Of a stretch of 64,000 nt of DNA, positions 18,432-25,283 are shown one piece after another. The position numbers and the translations under genes were made by a program. Within the stretch, counting starts at the first letter, position 1. Every line of letters begins with the position of its first letter. This DNA is from Diaphorobacter nitroreducens. Its GTDB lineage: Bacteria; Pseudomonadota; Gammaproteobacteria; Burkholderiales; Burkholderiaceae_C. Under the pieces are notes generated by a model, which worked only from the letters and a program-made list of their open reading frames with translations, was not told the origin of the DNA and did not search any database. The DNA lies in assembly GCA_003755025.1 (NCBI GenBank), contig RJVL01000002.1, forward strand, positions 1-64,000, given 5' to 3'.

Positions 18432-19364
18432 TCAGGCCGTGGCCTCGATGCGGTTGCGCCCCGCGTGCTTGGCACGGTAAAGGCAGCGGTCCACCGTTTC
18501 CAGGAACCGCTTGGAGTCATCCTGCGTGCCGGGCAGGGCCGTGCCCATGCCCACGCTCACCGTGAGCTGCTGGCCCAGGGGCGAAGCCGCATGGACGATA
18601 CCGGCGTGGGCCACCTCCTGCATGCAGCGCTGCGCCACCGCGCGCGCGGAAGATGCATCCGCGCCGGGCAGCAGCAGCACGAACTCCTCGCCGCCGTAGC
18701 GCGCCAGGCAGTCGCGCGGGCGGTGGGCGGCCTGCTGCAGCGCGCGGGCCACGCGCCGCAGGCACTCGTCGCCCTCCACGTGGCCGTACTGGTCGTTGTA
18801 GCTCTTGAAGAAATCCACGTCGAACATCAGCAGCGACAGCGGCTCGCCGGTGCGCTGCGCCTCCTGCCATTCGCGCTCGTACACCGCGTCGAACTTGCGG
18901 CGGTTGTTCACGCCCGTGAGCCCGTCGCGGAATGACAACTCCTGCAGCTCCTGCTGCAGTTGCAGCAACTGGTGTTCGTTCTGCTTGCGCTCGGTGATGT
19001 CGAACATGAAGCCCACGAGCGACACCACATTGCCCTGCAAGTCGCGCACCACATGCACCACGTCGCGGATCCACACGTAATCCCCGCCTGTGGTGAGCGC
19101 GCGGTAGTCCGCCTCGTGGTCCACGCCCGACTGGGATTGCGAAATGCAGAAGTTGACCACCCGGTCCCGGTCGTCGGGGTGCATGCGGTCGGCCCAATCC
19201 TGCACGGTGCGCCAGCTGGTGGGCGCCCAGCCCAGCAGGTCCTCGATCTGCGGCCCGATGTAGGCAAAGGTCGCCGTGGCCCAGTCGATCTTCCACGGAA
19301 TGGCGCGCGTGGATTCGAGCAGGGTGCGATAGAGCGCGCTTTCGGGTGGTTCATGCGGCGTCAT
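18432..19364 (-). CDS. PAS-GGDEF diguanylate cyclase
   Basis: Makes cyclic di-GMP from two GTP. With the ATG at 19364 it has 310 residues and is cytoplasmic, with no membrane segment. A PAS domain with its C-terminal PAC strand covers about 15-128 and a GGDEF domain about 140-308. The active-site motif is GGEEF (224-228), and the inhibitory site RPRD (215-218) lies five residues before it, so product inhibition is expected. The PAS fold suggests sensing of a ligand or redox state, but no cofactor residue is recognisable. It lies downstream of the hemerythrin gene on the same strand, 179 bp away. Confidence 0.94.
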   Translation of the reverse strand: MTPHEPPESALYRTLLESTRAIPWKIDWATATFAYIGPQIEDLLGWAPTSWRTVQDWADRMHPDDRDRVVNFCISQSQSGVDHEADYRALTTGGDYVWIRDVVHVVRDLQGNVVSLVGFMFDITERKQNEHQLLQLQQELQELSFRDGLTGVNNRRKFDAVYEREWQEAQRTGEPLSLLMFDVDFFKSYNDQYGHVEGDECLRRVARALQQAAHRPRDCLARYGGEEFVLLLPGADASSARAVAQRCMQEVAHAGIVHAASPLGQQLTVSVGMGTALPGTQDDSKRFLETVDRCLYRAKHAGRNRIEATA

Positions 19365-19543
19365 GGGGGCTCCGGCTGGCCGTGAAAACGCAGCAAGCTT
19401 AGCAGGGCGACGCGACAGCAACCGTGGCGGGCGCCGGACACCACGCCGCGCCACTCCGGCACAACCTGTCGCCAAGCGCCACACGCACTCGGCGCGGCGC
19501 CGCACCGCCCCAGTTTTGCAGTTCTGCTGAGCTGGCCGATCGT

Positions 19544-20050
19544 TCAAGCCGCGGCGGCGGGCTGGGCGGATGTGTCATCACCCGAAGAGCAGGCCCCACC
19601 GCAGCCATGGATCAGATCGTCGGGCAGCGCGCCCGGCGTCTGCACGCTGCCCGTGGCGGGATCGAAGCCCACGCGGCGCAGGTGCTGGGCGAGGGACGCG
19701 TCCATGGCGTCCGTATGCTGGGGAAACCATACGGCCAGCTCTGCAGCCATCTCGCGCAGGACATGCAGCTCGCCCTGGCGCGCGCGGTCGGTGCCCTCGC
19801 GCATGATCTTGAGCACCACTTGGTGCTGCGTGCTGTGGCAGTTGCCCGCGGCAAAGCGGGTGGCCTGCATCCAGCGGTCCTCCTGGGCGAAGTGGGCGTC
19901 GGTGTGCGCCACCAGGTCTTCCCAGGCACCGATAAGCGCCGCGTCATCGGCGCTCTCCACGGCCTGCAGCAGTGCCACGAATTCCTGGTGCGTGTGGTCC
20001 ATCTGCGGCAGATCCAGTGCGAGTTCCTCGGACCATTGCAATGCGGCCAT
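19544..20050 (-). CDS. Bacteriohemerythrin
   Basis: A non-haem di-iron oxygen-binding four-helix protein, 168 residues from the ATG at 20050 (GGAAGGAAAG upstream). The iron ligands are recognisable: His21 in DHTHQEF, His53 and Glu57 in DAHFAQED, His72 and His76 in CHSTQHQ, and His112 and Asp117 in QHTDAMD. After the domain there is a 35-residue tail with a Cys-rich HGCGGACSSGDD. It may sense, store or deliver O2. The diguanylate cyclase downstream on the same strand makes a link to O2-responsive signalling possible but unproven. Confidence 0.93.
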   Translation of the reverse strand: MAALQWSEELALDLPQMDHTHQEFVALLQAVESADDAALIGAWEDLVAHTDAHFAQEDRWMQATRFAAGNCHSTQHQVVLKIMREGTDRARQGELHVLREMAAELAVWFPQHTDAMDASLAQHLRRVGFDPATGSVQTPGALPDDLIHGCGGACSSGDDTSAQPAAAA

Positions 20051-20096
20051 GGGCGGTCTTTCCTTCCTGTGCGGCGTTGTGAAGCGGCGCGAGCTT

Positions 20097-20119
20097 AAGA
20101 AAAACCGCCACCGGCGGTA
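20097..20119 (-). terminator. Second hairpin-plus-T-run before the hemerythrin gene
   Basis: ACCGCC (20105-20110), loop ACC, GGCGGT (20114-20119). On the minus strand it is followed by TTTTTCTT. It could finish read-through from the Cys-repeat gene or attenuate the hemerythrin transcript. Confidence 0.5.
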
Positions 20120-20120
20120 T

Positions 20121-20134
20121 TGACACATGTCATG
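20121..20134. promoter_or_regulatory. FNR/DNR-like half-site pair upstream of hemerythrin
   Basis: TTGACACATGTCAT is TTGAC-N4-GTCAt, one mismatch from a symmetric TTGAC-N4-GTCAA site of the CRP/FNR superfamily. It is centred about 77 bp upstream of the hemerythrin ATG. Confidence 0.35.
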
Positions 20135-20155
20135 TCGGCGCCGCTGGTGGGGGAC

Positions 20156-20182
20156 AAAAAAAGCCCCGCCAGAGGCGGGGCT
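20156..20182 (-). terminator. Intrinsic terminator of the Cys-repeat protein gene
   Basis: AGCCCCGCC (20162-20170), loop AGA, GGCGGGGCT (20174-20182), with a run of Ts on the minus strand (20157-20162). It lies 17 bp after the stop codon of the gene at 20199-20777. Confidence 0.93.
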
Positions 20183-20198
20183 GCACATGTTTGCCGGT

Positions 20199-20777
20199 TT
20201 ATTGGCCGTGGGTGCGCTTGGCATCGGCCACGCACTTGTCCTTGGCGTCACCGCTCATGGTGTCGCAGCGCTCCTTGGCGGCCTTGTAGTTGGCTTCGCG
20301 CTGGGCCTCTGCGGCGTCCTTCTTGGCCTCTGCGACATCGGCGCGCTTCTCGGCGGTGGAGTCGGCGGGCTTGGCCTGCGCGCGCTGCACCTTGGCATTT
20401 TCCTTGGCGGCCACATGGGCGGCCTTGGCGTCCTTCACGCAAATGTCCTTGGCGTCGCCCTTCTGGTCGTCGCATTTTTCCTTGGCCACTTCATAGTCAG
20501 CATCGGCACGGGCCTCGTTCACGTTGTAGGTGGCCTTGTCGCTGGGCTTGTACTGGGCTTCCAGCTCGGCCTTGGCCACCTTCTCGCGGCCCTTGGCCTC
20601 CTTCATGCAGACGTCCTTGGCGTTGTCCTTCAGGGTGTCGCACTGCGCCTTGGCGGCCTTGTAGTCAGCGCCGATGCGGTCCTTGCCGGCGTTGTATTCC
20701 TCCTTGGTCATGGCCATGCCCGAAGTGGCCATCAGGGCAGCGGCCGCCAGGGCCAGCAGATTGCGTGCGTTTTTCAT
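20199..20777 (-). CDS. Periplasmic helical protein with three Cys-x10-Cys repeats
   Basis: I do not recognise a named family with a known function. It has 192 residues, of which the first 22 form a signal peptide (cleavage near GMA/MTK). The mature protein is very rich in Lys, Ala and Asp and should be almost all helix. Three repeats share the pattern (D/N)Y-x-x-AK-x-x-C, then a ten-residue turn around GDAKD or DNAKD, then C-x-x-x-AK. They lie at roughly 35-65, 92-120 and 160-188. The six cysteines would form three intra-repeat disulfides in the periplasm. It has its own strong terminator and lies near the CsbD and hemerythrin genes, suggesting a stress role. Confidence 0.85.
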   Translation of the reverse strand: MKNARNLLALAAAALMATSGMAMTKEEYNAGKDRIGADYKAAKAQCDTLKDNAKDVCMKEAKGREKVAKAELEAQYKPSDKATYNVNEARADADYEVAKEKCDDQKGDAKDICVKDAKAAHVAAKENAKVQRAQAKPADSTAEKRADVAEAKKDAAEAQREANYKAAKERCDTMSGDAKDKCVADAKRTHGQ

Positions 20778-20853
20778 GGAATGTCCTCCAGATGAATGTG
20801 ATGGAAATTGGATCCCGCAGGGCGCGCGAGTCGTGCCCCTGCGGCGCGTTGCG

Positions 20854-21069
20854 TCAGTCGTAGCGGAAGTCGGGGTTGCGCTGTTCCCAGCCCTTGAGCT
20901 GTTCCTCGGCTGCGTCCCGGGCCAGCCCGTGGCGCTCCTGCAGCTTGCCCAGCAGCTGGTCGCGCTTGCCGGCGATGACGTCCAGGTCGTCGTCGGTCAG
21001 CTTGCCCCATTGCTCCTTCACTTTGCCCTTGAACTGCTTCCAATTGCCTTCAATGCGGTCTTCGTTCAT
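20854..21069 (-). CDS. CsbD-family stress-response protein
   Basis: A 71-residue acidic and basic helical protein that begins MNEDRIEGNWKQFKGKVKEQ and contains WGKLTDDDLDVIAGKRDQLLGKLQ, both hallmarks of CsbD/YjbJ proteins. Family members are abundant under general or envelope stress, but their molecular role is unknown. It lies 76 bp upstream of the Cys-repeat gene on the same strand. The 244 bp upstream of it hold only the terminator of the lipoprotein gene. Confidence 0.92.
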   Translation of the reverse strand: MNEDRIEGNWKQFKGKVKEQWGKLTDDDLDVIAGKRDQLLGKLQERHGLARDAAEEQLKGWEQRNPDFRYD

Positions 21070-21260
21070 ACGTCACTCTCCTGTGGCGGTTGTTGAGGGA
21101 TCGCCTGCCTGGCCCCTGTACGGCGCCGGGCATTGCGAGGCGATGAATGGACTCTAGGCAGGTGCCCGGAGGCAGCGCGTCGGTGCGCGCACGCAAGCCG
21201 CGTCAGCCCAGGGCGACAGCGGCATGTAGGCCGCCGCCCCGTCGCCGGTGCGCGGCGGGC

Positions 21261-21290
21261 AAAAAAAAGAGACATGCGCAGCATGTCTCT
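21261..21290 (-). terminator. Intrinsic terminator of the MCE operon
   Basis: AGAGACATGC (21268-21277), loop GCA, GCATGTCTCT (21281-21290), followed on the minus strand by an eight-base T-run. It lies 23 bp beyond the stop of the lipoprotein gene. Confidence 0.95.
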
Positions 21291-21313
21291 GGGGGTGGGA
21301 AGGGCGCAGGCGC

Positions 21314-21991
21314 TCAGCGGCCGGACTGCTCCACCCATGCGGCCAGCTCCTCGGCCACCTGGGCCGCCGCATCGGCCAGGGCCTTGGCGCCGCCGGCGGC
21401 ATCGGGCGTGGCGGCATCGCGCCGCGCCACGAACACCCGCTGCGTGACCAGCGTCTCACCCGCGGTGCTCGCGTCGGCCAGCACGGCGCGCACACGCACC
21501 AGGCCGGCGCTCGCCTGGGGCGCGCCGAACACATGGCTGAACTCCTCCAGCTCCAGGCGCAGCACGCTGGGCATGCGGCCGCGCTCCAGCAACACGGCCA
21601 TGCCGTCGTCGCCAGAGAGCACCGCGCGGCGCTGGCCCAGGCGCTCGCGCACCGCCTGGTGCAGCAGCACGGCGGGTGGCAGGCTCCAGCGCGCCTGGGT
21701 GTAGGGGCGCAGTTGCTGGGCGTTGGTATAGGCCAGCCGGTACAGCAGCGCGGTGCTGCCCTCGGGCAGGCCGGTGGCGGTCACCTCGGCCAGCGCGATC
21801 GGCGGCAGCGGCGCGCTGGCCGCGGGGCCCGGCGCCTGCAAGGGGCCGGGGCCGAAGTCGTACACATCGGCGCGCACCGGTGGCTCGGGGAGGATGGAGC
21901 AGCCCGCCATCAGCGCCATAAATGTGAAGCCAAAAATGGCTTTAGCGCTTATCTGGCGAGCGCCAACAGCTATCTTTTTAATAGTCATCAT
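21314..21991 (-). CDS. PqiC-like auxiliary lipoprotein of an MCE transport system
   Basis: 225 residues, with a lipobox ending LMAGC (Cys31) and an ABC-type transport auxiliary domain (DUF330/PqiC-like) after it. It is the last gene of the operon permease-ATPase-MCE-lipoprotein and probably anchors the MCE protein tube at the outer membrane. The first 20 or so residues (MMTIKKIAVGARQISAKAIF) are encoded entirely by a copy of the dispersed repeat, which thus provides the basic start and part of the hydrophobic region of the signal peptide. The gap to the MCE gene is 17 bp. Confidence 0.85.
   Translation of the reverse strand: MMTIKKIAVGARQISAKAIFGFTFMALMAGCSILPEPPVRADVYDFGPGPLQAPGPAASAPLPPIALAEVTATGLPEGSTALLYRLAYTNAQQLRPYTQARWSLPPAVLLHQAVRERLGQRRAVLSGDDGMAVLLERGRMPSVLRLELEEFSHVFGAPQASAGLVRVRAVLADASTAGETLVTQRVFVARRDAATPDAAGGAKALADAAAQVAEELAAWVEQSGR
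21932..21988 (-). repeat. Dispersed palindromic repeat, copy 6, coding for a lipoprotein signal peptide
   Basis: On the minus strand it reads ATTAAAAAGATAGCTG, then GGCGCT, a loop, AAGCGCTAAAGCC and ATTTTTGGC. It starts six bases inside the coding sequence of the lipoprotein. Confidence 0.88.
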
Positions 21992-22008
21992 AGGGTCCTT
22001 GCAATGCG

Positions 22009-22986
22009 TCAGGGCTGCGCTGCGGGAGCGGTGAAACCAGGCTCGCCGGGCCCCGCGGCCGAGCGGCCTGGTCCATAGATGAGCGACTGCGGGTTGTCGT
22101 TGATGCCCGAGGCCGTGCGGCCCAGGCGGCGCGCGGCGCGCGCGGTTTCGTCGGCCGCATGGTTGATGCGCGGCAGCGTGACGCGGCCGAAGCGGTCGGC
22201 CGCGCCGGCCAGCGACTTGGCGCCCGCGGCGATCTCGTCGAGCGCGCCGCCCTCGGCCTGCAGCGTGCGGATGGCCTGGCTGACGTCGTTGGCGGCCGTG
22301 GCCGCGCTGCTGCCCGCCTGGCGCAGCGCCTGCAGGGTCTGCTGCGTGTCCTGCACCAGCGGCGGCACGCCCGCCAGCGCGGGGTCCAGCCGGGTGGTCA
22401 CGGTGTTGTCCAGGCGGCGCGCGAGCTGGTCGATGCTGCCCGCCGCATCGCCCAACTGCTTCAGTGCTGTGGAAAAGCGCTGCTGGTTCTCGTCGCCCAG
22501 CAGGGTGTTGATGCGCTGCGTGGCCTCCTGCACCTGGCCCAGGATGGCCGGACCCTGCTCGGCCAGTTGGCTGAACGAGGAGCTGTGCAGCGGCAGGCGC
22601 GGCAGGCCGCTGGCGCCCGGCGGCGGCGCGGGCAGCGGCGCCTCCGCGTCGTCCAGCTGCACATGGGCCAGGCCCGTCACGCCCTGGTAGCCCAGCGTGG
22701 CGAAGGTGGTGGGGCTGATGGGCGCGTCCGCATTCACGGCGATACGGATCAGCACGTTGCCCGAGACCTGCGGGTCAAAACCGATGTGCGTGACCTTGCC
22801 TACGGCCACGCCCTTGTAGCGCACGGCTGCCTGGGGCTGCAGGCCGCTCACGCTGTCCTTGCTGGACAGCTCGTAGAGCTGGTAATCGGTCTGGTCGCGC
22901 GTGAGCCACATGCCGAGGCCGGCCAGCAGCGCCGCCACGGCGATCACGAAAATGCCTGCGGCCAGGGCATGGGACTTGTTTTCCAT
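22009..22986 (-). CDS. MCE/MlaD-family substrate-binding protein
   Basis: 325 residues. One N-terminal transmembrane helix (about 7-27) and one MCE domain (about 37-112, with VRYKGVAVGKVTHIGFDP) are followed by a long helical region and a disordered Pro/Gly tail. MCE proteins form hexameric rings or tubes that carry lipids between the membranes. The single MCE domain and long helical tail fit a needle-type carrier spanning the periplasm. Its ATG overlaps the ATPase stop codon (TGATG), so the two are coupled. Confidence 0.9.
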   Translation of the reverse strand: MENKSHALAAGIFVIAVAALLAGLGMWLTRDQTDYQLYELSSKDSVSGLQPQAAVRYKGVAVGKVTHIGFDPQVSGNVLIRIAVNADAPISPTTFATLGYQGVTGLAHVQLDDAEAPLPAPPPGASGLPRLPLHSSSFSQLAEQGPAILGQVQEATQRINTLLGDENQQRFSTALKQLGDAAGSIDQLARRLDNTVTTRLDPALAGVPPLVQDTQQTLQALRQAGSSAATAANDVSQAIRTLQAEGGALDEIAAGAKSLAGAADRFGRVTLPRINHAADETARAARRLGRTASGINDNPQSLIYGPGRSAAGPGEPGFTAPAAQP

Positions 22987-23828
22987 CAGGCTTCCTTGGA
23001 CGAAGAGGCGGCGGGCGGCTGGGCCATGGCACGGCGGCCGCGTTCTCCGAGAAAAAAGTGGTGAATGAAGGGATGGTCGAAGCGCGCGACCTCCTGCGGC
23101 GTGCCGGTGACGATGACGCGCCGGTCGGCCAGCACGGCCACGCGCGTGGACAGGGCGTACAGGGTATCCAGGTCGTGCGTGACCATGATCACCGTGAGGC
23201 CCAGCGCCGCATGCAGCTCGCGCAGCAGCGCGCAGAACTCGTCGGAACTGCTCGGGTCCAGCCCCGCCGTGGGTTCGTCCAGCAGCAGCAGCGGCGGGTC
23301 CATGATGAGCGCGCGCGCCAGGGCCACGCGCTTGATCATGCCGCCCGAGAGGTCCGCCGGCATGCGCGTGGCGTGCTCGGGCTTGAGCCCCGCCAGGCGC
23401 AGCTTGACCATGGCCGCGTCGTTGACCAGCGCGGGCGGCAGCGTGCCCAGCTCGCGCAGCGCGAAAGCAATGTTGTCCAGCACGTTGAAGGCCGAGAACA
23501 GCGCCCCGTGCTGGAACAGCATGCCCACGCGGCTGCTGGCGCGCTCGCCGCCGACCAGCTCAGCCGCCGAGCGGCCCAGCACCTCCACGCTGCCGCGCGT
23601 GGGCCGCGTGAGCCCCAGGATGTGGCGCAGCAACACCGTCTTGCCGGTGCCCGAGCCCCCAACGAGCGAGAGGATCTCGCCGCGCTGCACGGTGAGCTGC
23701 AGGTCGTCGTGCACCGTGAAGGCTTCGTCACCCCGGCCGAACACCGTGGCCAGGCCGCGGATGTCCACCACCGGCGGCTCAACCACGGCCCTGGTGTCGG
23801 CGTCTGCGGCGGGGCGGGTGGCATCCAT
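22986..23828 (-). CDS. MlaF-like ABC transporter ATPase
   Basis: 280 residues from the ATG at 23828. Walker A is GGSGTGKT (57-64), the Q-loop region is LFQHGALFSAFNV (the FQ-GALF form typical of MlaF), the signature is LSGGM, and Walker B leads into LLLLDEPTAGLDP. It drives lipid transport together with the MlaE-like permease encoded two bases upstream. The longer in-frame opening to 24137 lies inside mlaE and was rejected. Confidence 0.93.
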   Translation of the reverse strand: MDATRPAADADTRAVVEPPVVDIRGLATVFGRGDEAFTVHDDLQLTVQRGEILSLVGGSGTGKTVLLRHILGLTRPTRGSVEVLGRSAAELVGGERASSRVGMLFQHGALFSAFNVLDNIAFALRELGTLPPALVNDAAMVKLRLAGLKPEHATRMPADLSGGMIKRVALARALIMDPPLLLLDEPTAGLDPSSSDEFCALLRELHAALGLTVIMVTHDLDTLYALSTRVAVLADRRVIVTGTPQEVARFDHPFIHHFFLGERGRRAMAQPPAASSSKEA

Positions 23829-23830
23829 GG

Positions 23831-24949
23831 CTAGAAACCCACGTTCTTGAAGGCGACGGCGAACAGCGCGTCCACGATGATCACCATGGTGATGGCGCTC
23901 ACCACCGAGGCCGTGGTGCCTTCGCCCAGGCTCTGGGTGTTGGGCTTGACGCGCAGCCCCCAGTGGCAGCCGATGAGCGCGATGAACACGCCGAAAACCA
24001 CCGACTTGGACATCGCCAGCCACAGGTTGGACACATTCACGGCGGCAGGCAGGGCCTGCGCAAAGTAGGCCGACGAGATGCCCATGGTCAGGTCCGCAGC
24101 CAGCATGCCGCCCGCCAGCGCCGCCAGCGTGGTCCACAGGGCCACCAGCGGCATGGCCAGCGCCAGCGCCAGCGCGCGCGGCATCACCAGGCGAAAACCG
24201 TGCGGTATGCCCATGACGCGCATGGCGTCCAGCTCCTCGGTGACGCGCATCACGCCAATCTGCGCGGTGATGGCCGAGCCCGATCGCCCCGCCACGAGGA
24301 TGGCGCCCAGCATGGGCCCCAGCTCGCGGATCAGCGAGATGCCCAGGATGTTCACGATAAACGCTTCGGCGCCGAACTGCCGCAACTGCAGCGACATGAG
24401 ATAGGCCAGCACCACGCCGATCAGGAAGCCCACCAGCGCCGTAATGGGCAGCGCCGTGGCGCCCATGCGGTACAGGTGGCCCGAGATGTCGCGCCAGGGC
24501 CCGCGCCGCGGGTTGCGCAGCAGGCGCAGCACGTCCAGCACCAGCTGGCCCACCAGTATCACCAGATGGCGCACATGGTCCAGCGCGTGCAGCACCAGCA
24601 CGCCCAGGCGGTCCACCTGGTCGCCCAGGCGCCAGGGCGCGGGGGGCTCGCAGGGGGTGGTGTACTGCGCCACGCGCTCCAGCATCTCACGCTGGTTCTC
24701 GGTCAGTTCCAGCTGCTCGGGCCAGGCGCGGCCCCAGTGGTTCCACAGGATCTGCGCGCCCACGTGGTCCAGGCGCTGCACGCCTTGCAGGCTCCAGGCA
24801 ACGCCGGGACCGCACTCCTTGAGCTGCGCCGCCACCCGCCGCCAGGCCCGGCGGTCGGCAAAGGCCGCAGCCACCCACTCGCCCTGCGGCTGGGCAAGGG
24901 GCCTGGCAGCGTGGTCCTGCACGACCGATGGAGGGTGGGTGACGGGCAT
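23831..24949 (-). CDS. MlaE-like ABC permease with N-terminal STAS-like domain
   Basis: 372 residues. The C-terminal two thirds are the MlaE permease, with the highly conserved stretch RELGPMLGAILVAGRSGSAI followed by MRVTEELDAM. Residues about 20-120 resemble a STAS domain, which in the classical Mla system is the separate protein MlaB, so this permease appears to carry that function itself. No MlaC homologue is present. The first gene of the operon; 334 bp separate it from the divergent GMC gene. Confidence 0.9.
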   Translation of the reverse strand: MPVTHPPSVVQDHAARPLAQPQGEWVAAAFADRRAWRRVAAQLKECGPGVAWSLQGVQRLDHVGAQILWNHWGRAWPEQLELTENQREMLERVAQYTTPCEPPAPWRLGDQVDRLGVLVLHALDHVRHLVILVGQLVLDVLRLLRNPRRGPWRDISGHLYRMGATALPITALVGFLIGVVLAYLMSLQLRQFGAEAFIVNILGISLIRELGPMLGAILVAGRSGSAITAQIGVMRVTEELDAMRVMGIPHGFRLVMPRALALALAMPLVALWTTLAALAGGMLAADLTMGISSAYFAQALPAAVNVSNLWLAMSKSVVFGVFIALIGCHWGLRVKPNTQSLGEGTTASVVSAITMVIIVDALFAVAFKNVGF

Positions 24950-25283
24950 GGTGGTCGGGAAAGAGGCCGGGCGACCGGCTGGCGCCGGCGCCACTGGCGG
25001 CGCCCGCAGTTTTGCATATTCCGGCGGCCGCGCCGCGCACGGGCTGACGCGGCGCATCATTCCACAGATTGGCGCGTGGCAAAAGCGAGGCCCGCCGGCG
25101 CTTGAAAAAACATCAAAAACCGGCCGTGACGCACCCGCAGCGCGCGCTGCCACTATCAAAAAACGTAGCGCAGCGGGGTTTCCCTCTCGACACCCGAGTG
25201 CCGAATCGCACAATCGATTGCTGCACTGCGGCAGCCCCGGCGCTGGCGCGTTGCGCTCCTTCCCTGACGTGCGATCGGCATCC
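24950..25283. other. Divergent intergenic region without a gene
   Basis: This region separates the MCE operon from the GMC oxidoreductase gene and should hold both promoters. I see a perfect 10-bp palindrome CAATCGATTG (25211-25220) and an A-rich stretch near 25154-25166 that may be a decayed repeat copy, but no convincing promoter pair and no coding frame. Confidence 0.5.

Noticed and set aside
25150-25182. Possible repeat copy (CACTATCAAAAAACGTAGCG) upstream of the GMC gene
   Set aside because: Only the A-rich left part resembles the element and the palindromic core is not recognisable. It may be a decayed copy, but this is not supportable.
25211-25220. CAATCGATTG palindrome as an operator
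   Set aside because: A lone 10-bp palindrome with no second copy, no adjacent regulator gene and no defined promoter is not enough.
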